Origin: Hofstenia miamia
Lineage: Eukaryota > Xenacoelomorpha > Acoela
NCBI GenBank assembly: GCA_004352715.1
Contig: SCFE01000117.1
Coordinates: 603,844-667,843, forward strand
Direction of reading: 5' to 3'
DNA length: 64,000 nt
The notes below the pieces were generated by a model. The model was not told the origin of the DNA, made no database searches, and saw only the letters and a program-made list of their open reading frames with translations. Below, one piece after another: positions 39,201 through 47,171 of this stretch (the stretch's first letter is position 1; each line of letters begins with the position of its first letter). The position numbers and the translations under genes are program-made.

Positions 39201-42097
39201 GTTTTCACTGAGAATTTGCTTAGAAATCCCTAAGAACGTTATTTTCTTAGGCTAACGTGATTTCACTTTGCTTTAGGTACTGGACAAATGGCTGTAAGTG
39301 CAAGATAAACATAATAACTGAATGGAACTAAATTTGATGACGTCATAAAATCTTCATATTTGATTAAAGCTAAAAGTACTAGGTACATTTCATGAATAAA
39401 AGATTATGTAGTATAGTACACAAAGTCTATTCTCTGGTGTCTTGTTTTGATGCTCATCATATAAATCAATATACGTAAAATATTAAGCTATAAATTTAAA
39501 AGAGTCAATGAACAATACACGCAAACATAAAACAAGTTTTCTAACTCTCTTTGTTGATTAAATAATAGAGACGATGCCGTGCGGCAATATCGCTTTAGGA
39601 ATTTGTCCATTTGTGGTGCTTAGCAGTAGATTGAAACCGCTTGCGGTGGCACATGAAAGATACAGCATGCAGCTAGCAAGTTCTTCTTAAAACTTAAAAT
39701 CAATGTATGTGTTCGTTTGAATTAAGCACTTCTAAGGTACAACCAAAGATATTTTTTGTTCATTCAGTCATCTGTGTTCAGAATAAGAACTTATTCTCGT
39801 ATTTTCATTTACATTATGTATTTTTTAGTGTAAAATGAATATATTTCAGCTTTATTTGCCACAACTACATGAAGACATCGTTAAAATCAGACCTATGTAA
39901 TCACTTTAAAATATGTTATGTATGTAAAATAGAATTAACAGTATTTCATCAAGGTGATGCTGATGATAAGTCTAAGAATCGGGCTTTCTAAACTAAGGCC
40001 ACTCTACACCATTCCCAGGTGACATTTAGAAATCATCAATTTGCATTAAAAATAATCATTTTACAATTAGAAAGCAAAAACTACATTTAGAATTGGTCAA
40101 TAATTATTTAAAAATCAAGAATGACATTAGAAAATCATAGCTTACATTTTGAATGAAAAAAGACATTTAGAATTTGTTAAATATTACTCAGAATTCGTCA
40201 ATTAACATTCAGAAGCGATCAACTAACATTCTGAAATTCTTAATTACAAAAAATTTTCAATATTCGAAGTTACATTTTCTCGTTGCCAAGCTTCAATCTT
40301 TCTCAAACGATATAATGCTTGGAAATAGAACTTTAAGTTATAAAAAACAATTTATGCATTTTTATTAAATTGATTTCTGAGAGCACAACATGGACCTCTA
40401 AACAATGTGTTTAGAAGTCAATGGAGTACAATAAGAAATGCGATATATCTTTACAATAATGACAGTTATTATTTACATTACCTAGGTCAATTTTTGAATT
40501 CTTTCAACAACTTCAAGCATCTTAATCTGTTTTTATTTATTTTATTATCAATAATGAAGGACTAATAATACACCTAGTTTTTCTGCAAATTGTGAAATCA
40601 TTATTAAAACTCCTCTAAAAGTTGCCATAGATGTACATTGCTACGACTGTTTATACATGTATGTATCTCAATTATAAGCTTTTTATTTAAGCATTTCTTT
40701 TTAAATTGAGACTTTAGTGCAAAATAGTATATTAATTTGTGTTAGCTCAAGAATATGGTGATATTAAAATTTTCGTGTCGGGTTCGAGTGTAGTAAATAT
40801 TGCCAACTGGTCGGGTTCGGGTCCATCTTTACCTCATATAGTCAATATCTAATGCACATATAAACAAAGGTCATATATAATAATACTACTAAATTTTTAT
40901 AATTGTTTTTTGTATTTAAAATTTAAATGTGTTTGCTTCTCTTAGTAAAACTAACTTTGTCTTTTCAATAAGAGAAATTAATGAATCATTGCTTAATAAT
41001 GCAAAATTACATAGAAACTTAAAACAATCGGAATGTTTTAAAGTTCTCCAAGTTGTTTAGACATCCCTCTGGTACTCTAGTTGTAACATCCGACAAAACC
41101 TAGGTTACTTTGGTAAGCTCATATTGAAAATGATTTAATGATTCATGAGTATATTACTATTATTTATTTGTCACTTAACCTTGGCCATACCACACATTTT
41201 TGGGCGGGCATAACATATGAAACCCCGATGTTTGTTCGCCCGAAGGACATGGACAAAATAGTCCGTTGGAATGCAATATCACTCATGTTTGCAGTATACA
41301 TCGTTTTAATTATTTTTTAAATTCCGTGTGAATTCCAAAAAAGTTGCAAGAACTTTTGTTCTCCAACTCTTAACTAAGCCACTAGATTGAATATTTTTTC
41401 ACCCGTGCAATCAACTTTAGTAGTAGAGAAAGAATTTAGATTAACAATTCGAACCGAAATTTGAATACAGTGCTTTGTAATTTACCACCTGTTATCTTTA
41501 TGCTCTTCCCACAAAACTTAATATACAAATGTGGAACTTCATAAGAAATTTATAGATTATTGGTGGTTTATATTATATTATATTGCTTGTTAAAATCATT
41601 TGGATCTGTGAAATGAATTAATTTATGTTTATTAAATTTTCGAAATTATATATGTTGAAACAGTAGTTAAAAGTTAAATTTTAATTTGTGTCGAGAGCAC
41701 ATCTACACGTTCTCTAAAGTTTTTCCATTCTAAAATTACTAGACTTATCAAAAACAAATTTTCTTTAGAATACCTAACGTTCGCAATTGGGATTCTATTG
41801 TACGTTTGTCTTCTTCTTGTCATTCCAACAATATTTGTTATGATACAAATGCGCATGGACTGGTATACATCTGTGTATTTCATTGTGGTCAGTCTTACGA
41901 CAATTGGTTATGGAGACATTTATCCTGGTGATCCCACTGATCCCGAACCACTCACTGACTTTTGGAAAGCATTTTACTATATCTGTCTATGGTTATATGC
42001 ACTTTTTGGCCTTTCACTCTTTGCTAATTTCATATCAACCGTACAGCTCCAAATTCAGAAATTGTATGAACCGATACAATCATTGGTATGGCATTAA
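11893..42097 (+). CDS. Two-pore-domain (K2P) potassium channel gene, four exons
   Basis: The gene encodes a K2P background potassium channel of the plasma membrane, in which two pore loops per subunit form the filter as a dimer. Exons are 11893-12213, 18244-18376, 18419-18545 and 41743-42085 (or to the stop at 42095-42097). Phases join exactly (321+133+127+343 = 924 nt, 308 codons). Residues 14-38 are the first membrane segment, followed by an acidic, cysteine-containing extracellular cap. The first filter TTIGYG is at residues 149-154, split by the 42-bp intron 2. M2 follows, then a short basic linker, M3 (about 205-228), the second filter TTIGYGD (246-252) and M4. The short M2-M3 loop and the D-W before pore 2 resemble the TWIK group, but the ortholog is not assignable. 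Reading past 42085 gives V-W-H-stop. The gtatgg after TTG could instead be a donor to a further C-terminal exon. Intron 3 is 23.2 kb and full of transposons. Confidence 0.92.
12214..15119. other. K2P intron 1, left part, nothing recognised
   Basis: AT-rich sequence with scattered stops in all frames. The intron continues beyond the Tc1 relic (16639-18243), also without recognisable coding sequence. Confidence 0.6.
15120..16638 (-). mobile_element. Tc1/mariner element relic with readable termini
   Basis: The right end reads ...ccagtactg followed by TA at 16639-16640. The left end starts with its complement, cagtactgg, at 15120, and similarity continues inward for about 30 bases with mismatches (ending gactacc/ggccacc). 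The length is 1519 bp. The minus strand contains a broken transposase: W-P-G-Q-x-x-D-L-N-I-I-E-N-M at about 15565-15605 (catalytic E), Y-Q-Q-D-G-A-P-S-H-T at about 15640-15665 (catalytic D), and M-V-W-G-A upstream, interrupted by stops and frameshifts. It lies in K2P intron 1. Confidence 0.85.
18062..18110. repeat. (ATT)n microsatellite
   Basis: Imperfect att/tta trinucleotides, about 15 units, in K2P intron 1. A similar pure tract is at 57414-57441. Confidence 0.9.
18244..18376 (+). CDS. K2P channel exon 2 (end of cap, pore helix 1)
   Basis: The acceptor is tttag at 18239-18243. The exon runs in phase 0 from exon 1 and ends phase 1 inside the selectivity filter, after T-T-I and the first base of the glycine codon. 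The encoded pore-helix sequence (G-A-F-Y-F-T-M-T-T-V-T-T-I) is the standard K2P P1 helix. The donor is gtgtaa. Confidence 0.93.
18419..18545 (+). CDS. K2P channel exon 3 (filter 1, M2)
   Basis: A 42-bp intron (18377-18418) separates this exon from exon 2. Joining restores the GGT glycine of T-I-G-Y-G, followed by N-I-T-P-K-T and a hydrophobic M2 (L-V-G-I-P-L-T-L-C-L-L-A-L-L). The exon ends phase 2 at AG followed by gtatat. The frame stays open past this donor to a stop at 18696-18698, so the donor is chosen on splice consensus and on its exact phase match with exon 4. Confidence 0.9.
20819..20938. mobile_element. Short inverted-repeat element (candidate MITE), 120 bp
   Basis: The ends caggctcttaggaact and agtttctaagaacctg are inverted complements with two mismatches. 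No target duplication could be recognised, so the class is unknown. Confidence 0.45.
22511..22819. other. Assembly gap with identical 144-bp flanks
   Basis: 22511-22654 and 22676-22819 appear identical around a 21-N run. This is most easily explained as an unmerged contig overlap. Confidence 0.85.
23136..23370 (+). pseudogene. Mariner-like transposase C-terminal relic
   Basis: Two frames together give V-Q-W-L-A-x-S-P-G, then L-Y-G-C-L-K-G-R-F-Y-R-G-N-S-Q-T-V-P-E-L-Q-E-A-I, then a helix ending in E-I-R-S-I. This follows the pattern W-P-x-R-S-P-D-L-x-P-x-D-F-F-L-W-G-Y-L-K common at the C-terminus of mariner-like transposases. The aspartate of S-P-D is G here, and a frameshift lies at about 23215. 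No complete termini were found. Confidence 0.6.
23439..23513. mobile_element. Miniature PIF/Harbinger-like palindrome, 75 bp
   Basis: The ends aggcctgtcttaactacacg and cgtgtagttaagacaagcct form an inverted repeat of about 25 bp (one mismatch), flanked by TAA on both sides (23436-23438 and 23514-23516). It is almost nothing but termini. Confidence 0.8.
25016..26049 (+). pseudogene. DDE transposase of copy 1, two frameshifts
   Basis: The original start is probably ATG at 25013-25015. A 26-bp tandem duplication at about 25027-25078 shifts the frame. The main open segment is 25049-25834 (N-terminal helix-turn-helix-like region, basic linker K-R-G-R-R, then the catalytic core). The first catalytic D is in L-A-V-D-D-N-G, the second in Y-M-D-N-A-P-I-H. 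A one-base shift at about 25785 precedes Y-S-P-Q-L-N-P-V-E-G, which carries the catalytic E. The second frame (25810-26049) completes the C-terminus to TAG. D-to-E spacing is about 34 residues, as in IS630/Tc1 relatives. With both shifts the copy looks inactive. Confidence 0.82.
26391..26522 (+). repeat. 21-bp minisatellite inside the right transposon terminus
   Basis: About six to seven units of tgtcactattgattgcaaaa, the later ones diverged (gatagcaag, gattacaaa, gttgattg). The inverted counterpart at 24619-24664 has two units and the second transposon copy has three (30342-30410). Confidence 0.9.
26602..27189 (+). CDS. Small SGNH-hydrolase-like gene, three exons, nested in K2P intron 3
   Basis: Three exons (26602-26739, 26788-26907, 26965-27189) join in phase 0 across introns of 48 and 57 bp with GT-AG ends and give about 160 residues. 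Exon 1 starts with a hydrophobic strand and G-T-S-R (the place of the SGNH block I G-x-S). Exon 2 has V-L-V-Q-W-G-G-N-D-L, the block III G-x-N-D signature of SGNH/GDSL hydrolases. Exon 3 contains V-D-G then H-L, reminiscent of the block V D-x-x-H but with extra residues between. The total length suits a minimal SGNH fold, and the exons are clearly more GC-rich than the flanks. No signal peptide is visible. Similar domains occur in free esterases and as passengers of some retroelements, so host gene versus element gene is open. The gene starts only 57 bp after the right end of a DDE transposon. Confidence 0.62.
27190..27906 (+). CDS. Possible downstream extension of the SGNH-like gene (two exon-like segments)
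   Basis: After the TAA at 27187-27189 the same frame stays open to 27256, where GGAG|gttagt looks like a donor (phase 1). At 27806, after a pyrimidine-rich tttctctctttag acceptor, an open segment in the matching phase runs to TAA at 27904-27906 and encodes about 32 residues (C-G-L-N-L-T-V-D-E-F-V-N-C). The phase match and clean splice sites suggest these were or are exons of the same transcript, which requires the TAA to be a nonsense mutation, a readthrough site, or part of a mis-drawn boundary. The intron holds a 165-bp hAT MITE. A 1000-N gap begins right after the stop. Confidence 0.35.
27391..27555. mobile_element. hAT-like MITE, 165 bp, perfect 8-bp target duplication
   Basis: Inverted ends are cagtggcgcgtttagga (left) and tcctaaacgcgccactg (right), 17 bp exact, flanked on both sides by gccacatt (27383-27390 and 27556-27563). 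It has no coding capacity. The C-A-G-T-G-G-C start is typical of hAT elements, and it sits between the exon-like segments downstream of the SGNH-like gene. Confidence 0.92.
27908..28907. other. Assembly gap of 1000 N
   Basis: A round-number gap between the last exon-like segment downstream of the SGNH-like gene and the truncated second transposon copy. It probably hides the left end of that copy. Confidence 0.95.
28908..30438 (+). mobile_element. Same DDE transposon, copy 2 (left end lost in the gap)
   Basis: The sequence corresponds to copy 1 from about 24939 onward, with many substitutions and small indels. The transposase (29023-30003) shares the 26-bp tandem duplication of copy 1 and has additional stops (for example at about 29304 and 29635), lost bases around the catalytic-E region and a deletion near 29845. 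The right terminal repeat ends at about 30438 with only three 21-bp units (about 30342-30410). Copies 1 and 2 match to within a base or two of the terminal repeat and then differ, which fixes the right boundary. Confidence 0.85.
30439..33047. other. K2P intron 3, middle part, little recognised
   Basis: 30460-30480 has ggttaccggtaac, similar to motifs in the hAT-like element at 37420. A hairpin gcttgaacg/cgttcaagc is at about 30518-30539. A 64-residue minus-strand frame at 32249-32443 is of protein-like composition but unrecognised. Otherwise AT-rich with no signal. Confidence 0.5.
33048..33212 (+). CDS. Exon-like open segment in K2P intron 3, unknown
   Basis: The acceptor tttattag leads into 55 open codons of higher GC (S-T-P-E-S-H-K-V-L-K-S...R-D-F-R-R-A-G-R-N-Q-S-V-K-K-R) ending CAG|gtactt. 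Phase 0 on both sides does not fit the K2P exon 3 to exon 4 junction (phase 2). It may be a cassette exon of something else or part of a decayed element. No family is recognised. Confidence 0.25.
33680..34865 (-). pseudogene. LINE reverse transcriptase C-terminus with zinc-finger tail
   Basis: The minus strand reads L-A-P-L-G-I-N-I and S-E-F-K-Y-L-G-S-M-I (post-polymerase block), then A-R-N-R-C-N-S-A-V-G-K-I-L, Y-A-C-E-T-C, and finally C-T-E-C-E-R-M-F-S-E-Q-K-V-L-N-G-H-V-R-D-D-H followed by C-I-A-E-G-C and H, that is, one or two C2H2 fingers at the C-terminus. Stops and frameshifts interrupt it. Its upstream part is duplicated at 35284-35480. Confidence 0.7.
34673..35838. repeat. Near-identical 556-bp direct duplication ending in a TA repeat
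   Basis: 34673-35228 and 35284-35838 differ by several substitutions and a 1-bp indel. The second copy ends at a single N followed by (ta)n, and the spacer also ends in (ta)n. Unlike the exact gap flanks elsewhere, the differences allow either two haplotypes joined at a TA tract or a true recent duplication. Confidence 0.8.
35976..36460. other. Assembly gap with identical 232-bp flanks
   Basis: 35976-36207 and 36229-36460 match throughout around a 21-N run, as at the 22.6-kb gap. Probably not a biological duplication. Confidence 0.85.
37420..38625. mobile_element. hAT-like non-autonomous element with a second element nested inside
   Basis: It is flanked by identical 8-bp gaagcaag (37412-37419 and 38626-38633). 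The ends share imperfect inverted repeats around ctgcaac followed a little further in by ggtaaccgg. The length is 1206 bp including a nested element at 38132-38543. No transposase frame is visible. Confidence 0.72.
38132..38543. mobile_element. Nested hAT-like MITE, 412 bp
   Basis: The left end cagtggttctcaatc pairs with the right-end complement ccgtagttttcaacc (imperfect). Flanks are ggttaaac (38124-38131) and agttaaac (38544-38551), an 8-bp duplication with one mismatch. The cagtggttctcaa start is a classic hAT terminus. It is inserted in the older element 37420-38625. Confidence 0.8.
39998..40240. repeat. Degenerate repeat of acattTAGAAt-type units
   Basis: A motif close to acatttagaaatcatcaat recurs six to eight times at 25-40 bp spacing with heavy divergence. 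It may be an old minisatellite in K2P intron 3. Confidence 0.5.
40775..40855. mobile_element. Partial copy of the 10286-10576 MITE family
   Basis: Shared blocks with 10505-10575 include gtcgggttcg, tagtaaatatt, tcgggttcgggtccat and tttacct in the same order, ending ...agtcaatatcta where the other copy has ...tgtcattctcta. The left part of the element is missing. It lies in K2P intron 3. Confidence 0.6.
41743..42085 (+). CDS. K2P channel exon 4 (M3, pore 2, M4)
   Basis: The acceptor ttactag ends at 41742, and one base completes the arginine codon left by exon 3. The exon encodes M3, D-W before the second pore, the filter T-T-I-G-Y-G-D, a proline- and acid-rich turn, and M4 ending near residue 292. 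A second possible acceptor, ctttag at 41763-41768, would need a phase-1 partner and does not match exon 3. The end is either the stop at 42095-42097 or a donor at 42086. Confidence 0.92.
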
Positions 42098-42989
42098 TTT
42101 TGTAATATACATGGCATTCCTTTATTTACTAATTGAGTATAAATATTATAATTTAACATGAACTGCAATCTAATTCAAATTTTGTGGTCTCTGTCGTATC
42201 TACTCCTGCTCAATCAATTTTTGAATACGTGTTAAAGTAATAGCAAAAATTGTTCATTGAATGTTTAACAATGTTTGACAAGGACGTTCATTACACTAAA
42301 GAAAATGCTATCCGCCTTTGTTTATTATTACCTTATGAATTGCAAATTTGAAATAGTCTTATATTATTTTGTTGATGTTAGCAGTGGTATTTCATTTGTC
42401 CCTTATGAATCATTTGCACATATAGAGTTCATTATAATTCACAACAAATATAAGGGATAAAACATTTCACCCAAAATCATGGTAAATGAATTCTTGGTTA
42501 AATGAAATTTGGATTTTTTTATCAATGACCTTCCTGGTAATTCCTGTGCTAACTTATTTAATGTTTACTGCAAATGCTCTAAATTTGTTGTCATTAGGTA
42601 CTTCCAGCACTTTACCATAATCAAACTTGAATTTATAAAACAAGCATGAATAATAGAATTTTGCAAAAAAAATGAAAATCACAAATGCAAATATTGGTCA
42701 GCATAAATGCTCAAAGTATTTTCCTACGTTGCGTAGTTTGTATATGAATTCATTGAAAAATGCTGCAGGTTTTGAATCTTCCCACTTCTGTATCGCAATG
42801 CTTCCCTCATTTGCAGTACTGAAGTTTCTCCATCACAGACTTTTTAGCAAATAAAAAACTGAGGAAGCCAGATCTGGTGACTACGTGGATGAGACTGAAC
42901 ACTAAATCCCAAATCAGTTAGCTTAGTCCTGATAGCTAAGGCATTGTGGGCTTGCGAGAAAACAGAATATATATATATATATATCTACC

Positions 42990-43754
42990 AACAGGGCTTG
43001 TCGTGTTTGCTTAAAGTGCTCGCTACAATGTAATGAGAATGATAACATTACATGCATGCTATGCAATAACATAACTCTACACTATGCATGCCTTGGTCTT
43101 AACAAGACGTTGATCAATGGCTTGGGAAAGAAATCCAGTGACACGAAAAATGGAGATTTGGTTTTTATCCTCGAGGAATGTGCCACAAATCAAAACAAAC
43201 TTGTTTGGCTAGAAAATGCTATACATAGCATTGAGGAAAAAATAAATGTGTTAAGATGGAACATTACAAAGCTCTACATAGAGATGAAATCATCACCCCA
43301 ATCAGTATAGCTTGGTAGTACACTAAAGGATATCGAGAGGATTTCGACTGCAGTTGGAAGACTGGAGGATGAAACCGTGCTCAATGTAAGAGTAAACGGA
43401 GTGATAGAAGATAGTGACAATGATTGGAATAAGGTAAGTGATGTTTTTACATTTCTTGGATGTAGTTCTGAATCAATTGCTAACATACGTAGAATCGGTA
43501 AACTTGGTTCAAAAAAAGGACCTGGAATGACAATTATCACTTTCAAATCAGTTTGGGAGGCGAGAAAAATTGTTACCTCTGCAAACAAACTTAAGGAATA
43601 TACAAAATATCGTATATTTGTCTCAAACGACTTATTTCTAGTGAACAGGATTTGGAAAAAAATACTTAGAAATAGATGGGAACTGATCCAGTCTGGTTGT
43701 GAAAGAAAAAATTTAAAGATACAAGACATGAAGCTATATAGTAGTGGATTTTAG
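42990..43754 (+). pseudogene. LINE ORF1 with zinc cluster and coiled coil, one stop
   Basis: The frame begins with a cysteine-rich cluster, C-x2-C-x2-C-x3-C then C-x2-C and H-x2-C (about 43000-43095), like the PHD-type finger of CR1/L2 ORF1 proteins. A coiled-coil-like segment follows (I-E-E-K-I-N-V-L). TAG at 43308-43310 breaks the frame, after which a compact domain resumes (V-L-N-V-R-V-N-G, then I-R-R-I-G-K, G-M-T-I-I-T-F) that resembles the nucleic-acid-binding part of such ORF1 proteins. It ends at TAG 43752-43754, just before ORF2. Confidence 0.7.
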
Positions 43755-43761
43755 GTAAATT

Positions 43762-45645
43762 GTGTTTGACAAGAGAAAAAATATCCCAAAAACCTTATCC
43801 TTAAATAGCCAATATATTGTTATGAAGATGGACTTGTTTGAATCTCTATGTTCGTACCAGAAGTCTGATATTGTAGCTGCAAGTGAGACATGGCTAAATA
43901 GTAATCTAAGTGATGATCCTTTTGCTCTATCGGGTTTCGGAATTCCTATCAGATGTGATAGAGATAGTAGAAGAGGTGGTGTCGTTTGTGCTTGGGCTAA
44001 AATACGGTTGGTTGGGACATTAAATCCAGTTATTATGAAGCGTCAACCTCCTGAAATAGAAACTGTTGCTATTAACCTTGTTGATCTCCGTATGCTATTC
44101 ATATGCTTATATATTCCACCTAACTTACCGGTAATTGTATATAAAAGCGGGTTTAATTTCCTTGTAGAAGAAACAGATCATTTCTTATGTTGTAACAGAA
44201 ATCATTTACTGATCACCTGTGGTGACCTTAATAATGAATTCGTGAAGAAACATTTAATAGATTTACAGAACCAACTCAATGTTGTAAATAAAATCACTGA
44301 GCCAACACACTGTAGTAATTTGTTGGATTGTATCCTTCTTGACACTTCTATAGCTGATTGGTATAAGGGTTCCACTCTTAATCTTTTGGGAAACTCCAGA
44401 CGCAAAATCTGTAGTATCATACCAAATATTCAATTCTGTTCTGGAAGGTTCTCTCATCTTGATTACGATTTAAGAGAAATCAATGTTAACGCCTTCTGTA
44501 AGATTTTGTCTAAATGTAACTTTGGGAACATGTATCGTGTAAATTGTATAGATGACAAAGTCGAAATATTTTATAAAAACATGTCAAGCGCAATAAATGT
44601 TATCCCTAAAACTATAGTTGAGATTACCGAGCAAGAACCACCTTGGATTACACCAAAACTTAAAGAAATTGAAAAAAAGCAGTCCAAAAATCCTGATATT
44701 TATTAGCACTACAGTAATAAATTGAAAAGAGCAGTTTACATGGCTAAAGAAGCTTGGAGTAAAAAATGCAAAGATTCATCCAAAATATGGAGCGTTGTTA
44801 GTGATGCCAGAGGTACTAAGCTTAGCTAAAACGTGTTTTCTCCTCTTGGAGATACAAAGGCGGTATTACATAAGCTTAATCGATTTTTTGCTAAATTTAT
44901 GTTTCCAATTTACAAAACGAATTTGATTATTCAATTCGGGTGGATATGGAAAACAACGAAATTGATAACTGGATGCCACTCACCATGCCACTTGCTACTT
45001 ATCACTATCTAAAATCGATTAAAATTAACAAGGCCAGTGGATATTATAGTATTCCAGGTAAGCTTTATAAGGCCGCAGCGGCTGAATTAGCTGACCCCTA
45101 TGCCATATAGTTAACACGAGTATTCTAAATACGACTATTCCTTGGCAATGGAAGCGTGTCTCAGTTAGTCGGATACCCAAAATTCCTCGTCCAACAATTT
45201 CGAATTTTCGACCTATTTCACTAATTTCTGCTCCAGGTAAATTCTTGGAACACACTGTAGTAAATAGTGTCAAAAAGAAACTCCTTTGTGGTCTTGGCAA
45301 TTGTCAATTTACTTATAAACGAAAATGTTTCCCGACTGTTGCACTTTTGGTATTGTTGGAAAAAAATACTAAACTCCTAGACAAATTGGATACATCCGCT
45401 GTCTTGTTGCAAACATGCGAGTTTAGTAAGGCATTCGAAACCATCCCACATGATCGTCTAGTTACTTAAATAATTGCATTAAACTCTCCAAAGGGATTTA
45501 TAAAATGGATTATGAACTATTTAAAGAATAGACACTTCCAATTTAAATATGGGTGTTTAAGAAGTGACTTATATAGTATTAAAAGAGGAGTTCCGCAGGG
45601 ATCGATTTCTGTTGCATGTTTCCGACTTGCAGGCTGCTCATCCAG
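43762..45645 (+). pseudogene. LINE ORF2 (endonuclease plus broken reverse transcriptase)
   Basis: The intact first part (43762-44706) is an AP-type endonuclease: A-A-S-E-T-W-L, R-G-G-V-V, L-I-T-C-G-D-L-N-N and R-F-S-H-L-D-Y-D-L correspond to its catalytic E, D/N and terminal H/D blocks. After TAG at 44704-44706 the frame is broken repeatedly: A-S-G-Y-Y-S-I-P-G (about 45033), F-R-P-I-S-L-I-S-A-P-G-K (45205), F-S-K-A-F-E-T-I-P-H-D-R-L (45422) and G-V-P-Q-G-S-I (45590). Homology stops at about 45645, before the active site, where an oppositely oriented LINE begins. Confidence 0.82.
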
Positions 45646-45689
45646 CAAATAGCATGGTTAAATTTAACAACTATTACTCCAATAACAAA

Positions 45690-46890
45690 GAACTACCCTT
45701 TTGTCAGTGAATTTAGTACGGTTCATGATTTTTGCATCTTTAATCACACTAGGTAAATTGTTATATATTGAAGCCGCCATTAAGAACCAAGAAAAGTTCA
45801 TAAAATTATTATTTCTTCGAATATGTTTAGTAAATATGTTTCTGCTCTTATTGAAACTTAAACATTAGCTAACATTTTTGTTTAGTATAGCTTTTTGACT
45901 TATGAATTATTTGAATGAATTTTGTAACTGAGATAAACTGCGCATATTGTTCAGGATGCATTATATTGTATTCTTTGTATAGGTGAGTGATATGTGAGAA
46001 ACGAAGATGATTACTTATTAACTGTAAAGTCCAGTTTGTCATTTTATTTAGATCGTGCCACTTGTTTTTATAATTTCCAATGCATAATTGGGAGCCATAG
46101 CTTATTAAGCCATAAATTTTAGCTCTGATGTATTTTATTAAAAATTGCTTTGGTATAAACTCCTTCCATGTGCTGAGATTATTATTGAATATTTCGATTC
46201 GTCTGATCATTAAATTCATTAAACTGGTAAAATCTAGCGTAGGATTTATCAACATTCCTAAATACGTAGCATTATCGTCAAGAGGTTTGCAAAGCCATCA
46301 AATTTTAGAGGGTGTGATTTTTCCTGATGAATGTAGTACTAAGAACTTTGTTTTACTAAGATTTAAGTTAAGTTGGGTCCTATTCATCAAATTTTGTATG
46401 TTTTTTACTTCAGAACTTAGAATTTTTGTTGCTTGAATGGCATTTCAATGTTCAACATAGAGGCAGATATCATCAGCGAATTGGATTATCCTACTATGCC
46501 TAAGGCATTCCCTCATATCATTCACATATATATTAAATAGTAATGGCCCCAACTTCGACCCTTGTGGGATCCCTTGCTTTATTTCTAAACTATCTGAGTA
46601 TGTGTTGTTGGTCTTAACCTTTTGTGTACGATCAGTTAAGTAGCTTTTTATCAAGAGAATGGATTCACTGCTTAGTTGATACTTATGTAGCTTTTTTATT
46701 AATTCATGGCTCATGCTATCAAATGCTTTTGCAGAGGTCTAAAAATGCTACAGCACAAAATTTGTTGTCATTTAGCTGCATTCTCCAATCTTCCACGGCG
46801 GTAATAATTGCATCAGTGGATGATCTTTGTTTTTTTAACCAAAATCGACAGGACATTAGCAGATTACTTTCAATAAAGTATGCATATAAT
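45690..46890 (-). pseudogene. 5'-truncated LINE reverse transcriptase, opposite orientation
   Basis: The minus strand carries A-V-A-F-L-D-L near 46740, E-L-I-K-K-L-H-K-Y-Q, K-Q-G-I-P-Q-G-S-K-L-G-P-L-L-F-N-I-Y-V-N-D-M (46515-46580) and F-A-D-D-I (active site, 46460), then Y-L-G-M-L-I-N-P-T-L-D-F (46240), K-I-Y-G-L-I-S-Y-G-S-Q-L (46090) and, after a frameshift near 45860, N-N-F-M-N-F-S-W-F and I-Y-N-N-L-P-S-V-I-K (45740-45800). Two or three breaks make it inactive. An act trinucleotide tract lies just beyond its truncated 5' end. Confidence 0.82.
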
Positions 46891-46907
46891 TGAATAAATA
46901 AAAAATT

Positions 46908-46936
46908 CTACTACGACTACTACTACTACTACTAAA
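46908..46936. repeat. (ACT/ACG)n trinucleotide tract
   Basis: About nine act-type units just outside the truncated 5' end of the minus-strand LINE. Confidence 0.85.
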
Positions 46937-47171
46937 AGAATTATTGTCTAAAACAAATAGACACTAACAAAAATATAATTAATAAATTGAAATTGTAGAG
47001 CGACAGGTGTCACATACGCAAATCGCAAATTTCGTGCAGGATAGCAATAGATCATATTTGTCGACAAAGCTTGACCAAACAGATTGATTTCACTGTGAAG
47101 ATGAATAAAATTGCCATTGGAGCAATGTGATTAAAATAATTATTCGCTTCTTAGTTGAGCGGGATCTGAAT

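Larger units (their letters stand above)
38634..41742. other. K2P intron 3, right part
   Basis: This part contains the degenerate repeat at 39998 and the partial MITE at 40775. A small GC-richer 38-codon frame (about 39571-39690) and a hairpin with arms gggcgggcataacat/atgtttgttcgccc at about 41200-41240 are unassigned. No other coding sequence is seen. Confidence 0.5.

Noticed and set aside
41138-41320. Hydrophobic 60-residue frame considered as an extra K2P membrane exon
   Set aside because: Exon 3 and exon 4 already join in phase with all four membrane segments present, and this frame has no matching splice sites.
42850-42965. tRNA-like stretch with ttagcttagt and a GC-rich arm
   Set aside because: No B-box (ggttcgaatcc) at the right distance and no acceptor stem; it is more likely the 5' region of the LINE that follows.
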